Shown here: piece after piece, positions 1 to 4,175 of the stretch | Numbering within the stretch: position 1 is the first letter of the stretch | How the letters are laid out: every line of letters starts with the position of its first letter | Assembly: GCA_005789055.1 (NCBI GenBank) | Contig: SYAA01000299.1 | Span: 1 to 5,269 of the forward strand | Direction: 5' to 3' | DNA: 5,269 nucleotides | Source: Actinomycetota bacterium | GTDB taxonomy: Bacteria > Actinomycetota > Actinomycetes > Mycobacteriales > Mycobacteriaceae | Made by a program: the position numbers and the translations under genes | The notes under the pieces: model-generated | Told to the model about the DNA's origin: nothing | Databases searched by the model: none | The model's input: the letters and a program-made list of their open reading frames with translations, nothing else

Positions 1-1
1 C

Positions 2-232
2 AGAATCCAGAACGCCCCGGTGGACAGGGCCCTGGACCTGTTCGAACCCGAGATCGCCGCCGAGCCCGCCGATGTGGCGGCGGCCGCCCGGGAATACGTG
101 GCGGCGCGCCGTGGACAGATGCAGGCCTTGACCGACCGCACCTACGTTCCTGCCGACGGGGCCTCGGTGGATCTCGCCCTCGACCGGCTTAACCAACTCT
201 GCGGCATCAAGACGGCCGGTCAACCGATCTGA
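2..232 (+). CDS. 3' end of an unidentified protein (partial)
   Basis: The reading frame is open from the window edge to a TGA at 230-232, giving about 76 C-terminal residues. A GTG at 20 could be read as a start, but it has no Shine-Dalgarno sequence and the frame is open upstream of it, so I treat this as the tail of a longer gene. The visible part is acidic and alanine-rich and looks helical (EIAAEPADVAAAAREYV, then a charged RRGQMQAL stretch, then VDLALDRLNQLCGI). I see no signal peptide, membrane segment or catalytic motif, and I do not recognise the family. The stop overlaps the 3' end of the convergent regulator gene by 13 bp, and there is no room for an intrinsic terminator. Codon use is GC-rich at third positions, like the other genes here. 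Confidence 0.6.
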   Translation, partial: RIQNAPVDRALDLFEPEIAAEPADVAAAAREYVAARRGQMQALTDRTYVPADGASVDLALDRLNQLCGIKTAGQPI

Positions 233-663
233 TCCGCCGCCGATCGGCGAGCCAATTCGGCGAGCCGGGCTGATACCTCGGCCCCGAGGTCGTCGGCGCG
301 GGCGTCGGCCAGCGATGCCCGGATCACGACCGGTTCGGCGGCCTCGGAGGGTTCGAGGTAGCGCGCCGCGATCAGTGCTTCGACCGGGGAGCGCCGGAAA
401 GCGCGGGCCACGTCAATCACCGTCTCGGCTTTGGGATGGGTTGTGCCCCGCAGCCAGTTGCAGACCGACAGCCGGCCAACTCCGACCCGGGCGGCGATCT
501 GAGCCTGCGTAGCCCCGGCGCTGACCCGCCGCAGGTATGCGGGCCAGGTCTCGGCGGCCGGTTCCTTCGACGCCGGTTCCTTCGACGCCGGTTCCTTCGG
601 CGCCGGTTCCTTCGGCGCCGGTTCCTTCGACGCCGGTTCCTTCGACTTCGTCTCGCGATTCAT
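220..663 (-). CDS. XRE-like helix-turn-helix DNA-binding protein with a KEPA-repeat N-terminus
   Basis: This is a 147-residue protein, probably a cytoplasmic transcription regulator. Residues 1-7 are polar, 8-37 are six pentapeptides of the form KEPA[S/P/A], and about 39-105 form a helix-turn-helix domain. The core (TQAQIAARVGVGRLSVCNWL, residues 52-71) has the XRE/Cro pattern: a helix with Q-x-x-I-A, a turn, then a recognition helix ending in N-W-L-x-G. The following helices (ETVIDVARAF, SPVEALIAARYL) complete the fold, as in short actinobacterial XRE proteins. Residues 112-147 are predicted helical and unassigned. I chose the ATG at 661-663. The frame runs open to 771, but the upstream residues look like translated promoter DNA, and a G-rich stretch (GGTGGGG) lies about 12 bases before this ATG, a weak ribosome site. 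The targets are unknown. A perfect inverted repeat upstream suggests autoregulation. The fold is clear, the function only inferred. Confidence 0.8.
   Translation of the reverse strand: MNRETKSKEPASKEPAPKEPAPKEPASKEPASKEPAAETWPAYLRRVSAGATQAQIAARVGVGRLSVCNWLRGTTHPKAETVIDVARAFRRSPVEALIAARYLEPSEAAEPVVIRASLADARADDLGAEVSARLAELARRSAADQIG
553..642 (-). repeat. Six 15-bp tandem repeats encoding KEPA[S/P/A]
   Basis: Six head-to-tail 15-bp units lie within the N-terminal coding region of the helix-turn-helix gene. On the + strand the shared core GGTTCCTTCG recurs every 15 bases, starting at 560, 575, 590, 605, 620 and 635. Read on the minus strand each unit is AAG GAA CCG GCG followed by TCG, CCG or, in the last unit, a GCC-type codon, giving KEPAS, KEPAP or KEPAA. 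The KEPA codons are essentially identical in all units and variation sits in the fifth codon, which indicates recent expansion by slippage or unequal exchange. The period is a multiple of three, so copy-number change would not shift the frame. The product is a charged, proline-rich and probably disordered tail. Confidence 0.93.
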
Positions 664-695
664 GTCGTGCGAATTCCCCACCAAACCCCCATTTC

Positions 696-712
696 GCGAT
701 CCCCCCGATCGC
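696..712. promoter_or_regulatory. Perfect inverted repeat, candidate operator of the HTH gene
   Basis: GCGATC at 696-701 is separated by CCCCC from its exact reverse complement GATCGC at 707-712, making a 17-bp dyad with 6-bp arms. It lies between the helix-turn-helix gene's ATG and its candidate -10 box, starting about where transcription would begin. XRE-type repressors commonly bind such dyads in their own promoters, so autoregulation is a reasonable inference. It is not a convincing intrinsic terminator, because no T-tract follows on either strand. Confidence 0.35.
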
Positions 713-720
713 CGATTGCG

Positions 721-726
721 ACAGTA
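721..726 (-). promoter_or_regulatory. Candidate -10 box for the HTH gene
   Basis: On the minus strand 726 to 721 reads TACTGT, which fits the TANNNT -10 pattern of mycobacterial housekeeping promoters. Transcription would begin at about 713-714, leaving a leader of roughly 50 bases before the ATG at 663. I see no good -35 hexamer at the usual spacing. Six-base matches of this kind arise by chance, so support is limited to the match and its position in the only non-coding gap upstream of the gene. Confidence 0.3.
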
Positions 727-761
727 GGCGCGGGGTACGACAAGTCCGGTTCGGTGAGGTT

Positions 762-1124
762 TCAGCAGCAACCGGTCTGGCCCGCGCGCCCGGCCAGGTG
801 AGCGTGGGGCGCGGTGTCGATGCCGCCGACCGCGGCCAGGAAGGCGTTGAGGTCGACGCGTTCACCGCCCACCCAGGTTCCCGCCACGGTGGCTTTGTCG
901 GCCAGGCGTTCCGGGTCGACGGTGAAGGGATCGGCAGCCAATTCGGTGAAGTCGGCCAGTTTTCCGACGGTGATCGACCCGACCAGGGAGTCGCGATGCA
1001 GGGTGCGTGCGGCGTCGATGGTGTGCGCCCGCAGAGCCTGATCCAGCGCCATTGTCTGGTCCGGGCCGTGGACCGCCCGATTGCCTCCGATACGCCCGAT
1101 TAGCCTGCGCCTTCGGGTATGCAA
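762..1124 (-). pseudogene. Remnant of an amidohydrolase (C-terminal part only)
   Basis: The frame encodes about 120 residues resembling the C-terminus of metal-dependent amidohydrolases of the YtcJ/amidohydrolase-3 type. The key stretch reads ALDQALRAHTIDAAR, then VGSITVGKLADFTEL, then ADPFTVDPE. The helix with T-x-x-A-A, the G-S-I-x-x-G-K-x-A-D-F strand and the A-D-P turn are hallmarks of the end of this fold. Full-length members are usually around 500 residues or more. The metal-binding HxH, the lysine and the later histidine and aspartate ligands are all absent, so it cannot be an active hydrolase. The only upstream starts are a TTG at 1124 and an ATG at 1052 without a ribosome site. Recognisable similarity ends just before the cobD start, so the 5' part has been lost, probably by deletion. 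The tail ends in an unusual GCC (Gly-Cys-Cys). A short expressed ORF cannot be excluded. Confidence 0.6.
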
Positions 1125-1134
1125 TGCTGCCGGT

Positions 1135-2082
1135 GTGGGTGCTGTCGGGCTGGCGATACCGGTTGGGATCGCCGTTGGCTACCTGGCCGACGTGATGTTT
1201 GCCGATCCCCGGCGCGGACACCCGGTCGCAGGGTTCGGTTGGTGCGCAACGGCACTGGAGAAGATCACCTATCGCGACGGGCGCGCTGCCGGGGTGGTGC
1301 ACACCGCTGTGTTAGGAGGCACGCTGGCAGTCGCCGGTTCGATCGCGCAGCGTCGTATCGGTGACTCAACCGCCCTGGCGCTGCTCACCGCCGTCGCTAC
1401 CTGGACAGCCCTGGGTGGGACCACGCTGGCCCGTACCGGTGCCGAGATGGCCGATCTGCTCGACTCCGGTGACCTCGACGGGGCGCGCGCGCTGCTGGGG
1501 TCCCTGTGCGGCCGTGATCCGGCTCTGCTCGACGGGCCCGGCTTGGCCCGCGCGGCGTGCGAGTCGGTGGCCGAGAACACCTCTGATGCGACCGTGGCAC
1601 CGCTGCTGTGGGCGGCGGTGGCAGGCGTGCCCGGTGTGCTGGCCTACCGGGGCGTCAATACTCTCGATGCGATGATCGGGCACCGGTCGGCGCGCTATTT
1701 GCAATTCGGTTGGGCGGCGGCCAGATCCGATGATCTGGCCAACTATCTACCGGCCCGGCTCACCGGCGCGCTGACTGCGCTGAGCGCTCCGGTGATCGGT
1801 GGTTCGGGGTTGCGTGCGGTGCGCGCTTGGAGGCGTGACGCGGGACGGCATCCCAGCCCGAATGCCGGAGTGGCCGAGGCCGCGTTCGCCGGCGCTCTCG
1901 GTGTGGAACTCGGCGGTCCCACCCAGTACCGCCATCAACTGGAGATCAGACCCACCCTCGGCGAGGGACGCGGCCCCCACAGCGCAGATCTGCGCCGAGC
2001 GGTCCGGCTGTCGCGGCTGGTGCAGGTCGCTGCCGCGGGCGTCGCTATCGCGATCAGCGCCGCCCGCCGTAGCGGTCGCTGA
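1135..2082 (+). CDS. cobD: Cobalamin biosynthesis protein CobD (CbiB family, adenosylcobinamide-phosphate synthase)
   Basis: This integral membrane enzyme joins the aminopropanol (phosphate) arm to adenosylcobyric acid, a late step of adenosylcobalamin synthesis. With the GTG at 1135 it is 315 residues, normal for the family. Visible landmarks are LADVMFADPRRGHPV (17-31), the signature ESVAENTSDATVAPLLW (143-159), NTLDAMIGHRS (175-185) followed by FGWAAARSDDLANYLPARLT (190-209), and RHPSPNAGVAEAAFAGALG (238-256). Hydrophobic segments at about 4-22, 52-70 and 79-97, and near the C-terminus (about 295-309), fit a multi-pass protein. The frame is open from 1081, but residues before 1135 do not look like CobD and overlap the amidohydrolase remnant. 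No Shine-Dalgarno sequence precedes the GTG. Its 3' end overlaps the convergent SURF1 gene by 29 bp. No cobalamin riboswitch is visible upstream. Confidence 0.95.
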   Translation: MGAVGLAIPVGIAVGYLADVMFADPRRGHPVAGFGWCATALEKITYRDGRAAGVVHTAVLGGTLAVAGSIAQRRIGDSTALALLTAVATWTALGGTTLARTGAEMADLLDSGDLDGARALLGSLCGRDPALLDGPGLARAACESVAENTSDATVAPLLWAAVAGVPGVLAYRGVNTLDAMIGHRSARYLQFGWAAARSDDLANYLPARLTGALTALSAPVIGGSGLRAVRAWRRDAGRHPSPNAGVAEAAFAGALGVELGGPTQYRHQLEIRPTLGEGRGPHSADLRRAVRLSRLVQVAAAGVAIAISAARRSGR

Positions 2083-2881
2083 GTTTGTCCTCGACCGTGA
2101 CCGGTGCGTCCGACTGCTCTGCCGCAGCACGACCGGCGGCTTCTCGGCGTCGTATCCGGATCTCGGAGTAGGCGAAGTAGCCCAATCCGATGGGTGCCAG
2201 GATGCCGAACGCAATCCACTGGATTCCGTAGGACAGGAATGGCCCGGCGTCGAGGTTGGGAAGTGGCATCGCGTTGAGCGCCCCGGGCTGGTTGTCCTGC
2301 AGTTGCAGATAGGAGCCGGTCAACTCGGTGCCGGTGGCGGCCGCGACCTGGCGGGTGTCGATGGCGTAGACCTGAAGGACATCGCCTTCACGAAACGGTT
2401 GCTTGCTGTCTGCCGGCGCGGTCTCGGAGTCCCGCAGTCGCGCGGTGATGCTCACCGGGCCGGTGGGCGGTGGGGCTACCCGGGGTACTTCGGTGCCCCG
2501 CTCCGGACGCACATATCCGCGGTTCACCAGCACGGTGGGACCGCTATCGACGGCAAAGGCGGTCAGCACCTCGTAGGCCGGCTTGCCTGCGATCAACCGC
2601 AGCCGCGCGAGCGCCTGCGCGGCGGGCAGATACCGGCCGGTTGCGGTGACCTGTCGCCATTGTGCATCAGGGGCTGACGAATCCTGCTGCGGCAGAAAGG
2701 TGGTTACCGCGACCGGATCGGCCGACAGTGACGCCTTGATCTGATTGTTCTCTCGCGAGGTGGTGGTGTTCTTGCCGAGCTGCCACGGGGCAAGGACTGT
2801 GAGGGACAGGTAGGCGAAGCCCGCCACCACGAGCGCCAGGGCGATCCAGCCCGGCCGAAACACAAACATCAGCCGACGCAT
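2054..2881 (-). CDS. SURF1-family cytochrome oxidase assembly protein
   Basis: A 275-residue membrane protein of the SURF1 family, which helps assemble haem-copper (aa3-type) cytochrome c oxidase. Its architecture is the classic one: an N-terminal transmembrane helix (about 11-32, after the RPGW motif and ending at APWQLGK), a long extracytoplasmic domain, and a second helix (about 215-238). Family signatures are QWRQVTATGRY (74-84), TVLVNRGYVRP (116-126), SYLQLQDNQPG (190-200) and PFLSYGIQWIAFGILAPIG (214-232), the last matching the conserved Y-x-x-Q-W-x-x-F motif. A basic, probably cytoplasmic tail follows (IRIRRRE). I chose the ATG at 2879-2881 because GGAGGA lies three bases upstream and the residues align with the mycobacterial protein; a second ATG at 2869 would sit too far from that site. 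It overlaps the end of ptpA by 13 bp, so translation is probably coupled. Confidence 0.93.
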   Translation of the reverse strand: MRRLMFVFRPGWIALALVVAGFAYLSLTVLAPWQLGKNTTTSRENNQIKASLSADPVAVTTFLPQQDSSAPDAQWRQVTATGRYLPAAQALARLRLIAGKPAYEVLTAFAVDSGPTVLVNRGYVRPERGTEVPRVAPPPTGPVSITARLRDSETAPADSKQPFREGDVLQVYAIDTRQVAAATGTELTGSYLQLQDNQPGALNAMPLPNLDAGPFLSYGIQWIAFGILAPIGLGYFAYSEIRIRRREAAGRAAAEQSDAPVTVEDKLSDRYGGRR

Positions 2882-3450
2882 TCGTCCTCCGGCCTTTCTT
2901 CCGCGGGGTGCACTTCTCCCGCGGGGTGCACTTCTCCCGCGAGGCGCCCTTCTTGCGCGGGGCGCACTTCGCCCGCGAGAGATCTGTCCACCCAGTCATG
3001 CAGGCCGGGCAGCGCCGCGTCGATCACCCGAAAGGCGTTCTCGAAGTCAGCGTGGTCGCCATAATAGGGATCGTCGACATCGAGCGCGTGAGCGCCGGAC
3101 CGGGGGTCGAAGGACCGCAACATACGCAACCGGCCAGGCTGCACCCCCCGGTCGGCGAGTATCCGGAGATGGTTGCGGCCCAGTGCGACGACGAGATCGG
3201 CGCGTAGATGGTCATCGCTGATCGCTGCGGCACGGTGGTCGTCGGGGTATCCGTGTGCGCGCAGGACGCGCACGGCACGTTCGTCGGCAGTGGATCCGGC
3301 ATGCCAGTCGCCGGTGCCCGCGCTGGTTACCCGCACCACCTCGGACAGTCCGCGCGCGGCGATCTGGTGGGCGAACATCTTCTCCGCCATCGGCGATCGA
3401 CAGATATTGCCCGAACACACGAAGGTCACGTGCAGGAGGTGGCTAGACAC
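2869..3450 (-). CDS. ptpA: Low-molecular-weight protein tyrosine phosphatase PtpA with a repeat-bearing C-terminal extension
   Basis: A 193-residue low-molecular-weight protein tyrosine phosphatase. The phosphate-binding loop C-S-G-N-I-C-R-S lies at 12-19, with Cys12 the nucleophile and Arg18 binding phosphate. The general-acid motif D-P-Y-Y is at 127-130. The tyrosines in that motif correspond to those phosphorylated by PtkA in M. tuberculosis. Trp49 and the RSFDPRSG loop (112-119) also match that enzyme. The M. tuberculosis protein has 163 residues and ends shortly after GLHDWVDERL. Here the matching GLHDWVDRSL ends at 158 and is followed by about 35 residues, including four hexapeptide units. 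I chose the GTG at 3448-3450, which places the loop at the family's usual distance from the start and overlaps the ptkA stop by 8 bp. In pathogens PtpA is secreted and blocks phagosome acidification; whether this applies here is unknown. No signal peptide is visible. Confidence 0.94.
   Translation of the reverse strand: MSSHLLHVTFVCSGNICRSPMAEKMFAHQIAARGLSEVVRVTSAGTGDWHAGSTADERAVRVLRAHGYPDDHRAAAISDDHLRADLVVALGRNHLRILADRGVQPGRLRMLRSFDPRSGAHALDVDDPYYGDHADFENAFRVIDAALPGLHDWVDRSLAGEVRPAQEGRLAGEVHPAGEVHPAEERPEDECVG
2885..2890 (-). promoter_or_regulatory. Ribosome binding site of the SURF1 gene, inside ptpA
   Basis: On the minus strand 2890 to 2885 reads GGAGGA, three bases before the ATG at 2881. 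It is the clearest Shine-Dalgarno sequence in the window. It lies inside the last codons of ptpA, so ribosomes finishing ptpA could restart on the SURF1 gene. It favours the ATG at 2881 over the one at 2869. Confidence 0.65.
2902..2973 (-). repeat. Four 18-bp tandem units in the ptpA C-terminal extension
   Basis: Four consecutive 18-bp units occupy 2902-2919, 2920-2937, 2938-2955 and 2956-2973. The first two are identical (CGCGGGGTGCACTTCTCC on the + strand), the fourth is close and the third more diverged. On the coding strand they read, in order, GEVRPA, QEGRLA, GEVHPA, GEVHPA (ptpA residues 160-183). The two identical units lie nearest the stop codon, suggesting the latest expansion there. 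The period preserves the frame and adds a proline-rich, charged tail right upstream of the SURF1 ribosome site. Confidence 0.9.
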
Positions 3451-4108
3451 CGAGCACCGCTCGCAACTGCTCCACCGTCGCGACATGGGCGGCCGGTGTG
3501 GCGGTCAGTTGTCCGTCGAAGTCCGCCCGTCCGTACCCCCAGCCCACCACCACGGTCGCGATGCCGTGTGCGGCGGCACCCTCCACGTCGTGGGCGCGAT
3601 CTCCGACCATCAGCACCCGTTCGGGCAGGGTGCCCAGTTGGGACAGGGCGTAGGCCACCACGTCGGCCTTGCTGGCGCGGGTTCCGTCGATGCTGGCACC
3701 GGCAATGACGTCGAAGTGATCGGTCAGGCCGAAGTGGTCGAGGATCCGGCGGGCGACGGGTTCGGCCTTCGACGTGGCCACCGCCAGCCGAATCCGCGCG
3801 GCCCGCAGATCAGCCAGCAACTGCGGTACGCCGACGTACACGCTGTTCATCGCCCAGCCCCGGCTGGTGTAGTCGGCCCGGTAAGCGCTGATCGCCTCGT
3901 CGGCGCGCTCGCCCAAGCCCATGGCTGCCAGCGTCTGATGCATCGGCGGGCCTACAACGCGCTCCGCGAGGTCGCCGTCGGGCACCTCGGCGCCGATCGT
4001 GGCCAGGGCATGCCGGAAGCTCGCCACGACGCCGTCCGCCGAATCCGTCAGGGTGCCGTCGAGATCGAAGATCACCAACTGCGGCCCGCCGCCGGCGAGT
4101 GATCCCAT
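3443..4108 (-). CDS. ptkA: HAD-fold protein tyrosine kinase PtkA
   Basis: A 221-residue HAD-superfamily protein very similar to mycobacterial PtkA, an unusual kinase that autophosphorylates and phosphorylates PtpA on its two adjacent tyrosines. HAD motif I is F-D-L-D-G-T-L at 14-20 (Asp15 nucleophile, Asp17), motif II is A-T-S-K at 111-114, the motif III lysine is probably Lys147 in A-S-K-A-D, and motif IV is G-D-R-A-H-D at 169-174. The cap between motifs I and II includes VVGPPMHQTL and RADYTSRGWAMNS. By fold alone it could be called a phosphoglycolate-phosphatase-like hydrolase; the adjoining ptpA supports PtkA. The start is uncertain. I took the ATG at 4106-4108, although GAGG lies only two bases upstream. 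In-frame GTG codons at 4135, 4141 and 4162 would add up to 18 residues. Even then it lacks most of the long disordered N-terminus of the 291-residue M. tuberculosis protein. The stop overlaps the ptpA start by 8 bp. Confidence 0.9.
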   Translation of the reverse strand: MGSLAGGGPQLVIFDLDGTLTDSADGVVASFRHALATIGAEVPDGDLAERVVGPPMHQTLAAMGLGERADEAISAYRADYTSRGWAMNSVYVGVPQLLADLRAARIRLAVATSKAEPVARRILDHFGLTDHFDVIAGASIDGTRASKADVVAYALSQLGTLPERVLMVGDRAHDVEGAAAHGIATVVVGWGYGRADFDGQLTATPAAHVATVEQLRAVLGV

Positions 4109-4162
4109 CACCTCACCATTGTGGCTGACCGACACCGGCACCGGTGGCCGGGCGGGGCGCAC

Positions 4163-4168
4163 TACTGT
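4163..4168 (+). promoter_or_regulatory. Candidate -10 box for leaderless cobC transcription
   Basis: TACTGT fits the mycobacterial TANNNT -10 pattern and ends seven bases before the GTG at 4176. That spacing would put the first transcribed base at or next to the start codon, the arrangement of the leaderless transcripts common in mycobacteria. The weak match to a ribosome site before this GTG agrees with it. No obvious -35 element is present. The same hexamer occurs in the candidate promoter of the helix-turn-helix gene. Confidence 0.42.
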
Positions 4169-4175
4169 TCGTGAG

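Noticed and set aside
553..642. CRISPR array
   Set aside because: The units are directly adjacent with no spacers and encode a regular peptide repeat.
696..712. Intrinsic terminator
   Set aside because: The stem is only 6 bp and no run of T follows on either strand; an operator role fits the position better.
537..1103. Long plus-strand frame with a VPSTPVPSAP repeat
   Set aside because: It is the KEPA repeat read on the opposite strand and spans the regulator promoter; no start signal or family resemblance.
1053..1134. Cobalamin riboswitch or clear promoter upstream of cobD
   Set aside because: The gap is too short for a B12 riboswitch and no B12-box-like sequence is visible. TAGCCT at 1101-1106 with TTGCCT at 1081-1086 could be a promoter, but the 14-bp spacing is short and the match is weak.
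1799..2677. 292-codon plus-strand frame across the cobD end and SURF1
   Set aside because: Antisense to clear SURF1 motifs and out of frame with CobD; composition is typical of high-GC shadow frames.
2667..2999. 110-codon minus-strand frame across the SURF1/ptpA junction
   Set aside because: It is a shadow of SURF1 and of the ptpA repeats in another frame; the KCTPRE-like repeats are just the 18-bp units read out of frame.
4139..4146. CACCGGTG palindrome in the ptkA/cobC divergent gap
   Set aside because: Eight-base GC palindromes are common in this composition and the symmetry does not extend further, so it is not supported as an operator.
3999..4175. Upstream extension of the cobC reading frame into ptkA
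   Set aside because: These codons are antisense to conserved PtkA residues and do not resemble CobC N-termini; the frame is open only because of high GC content.
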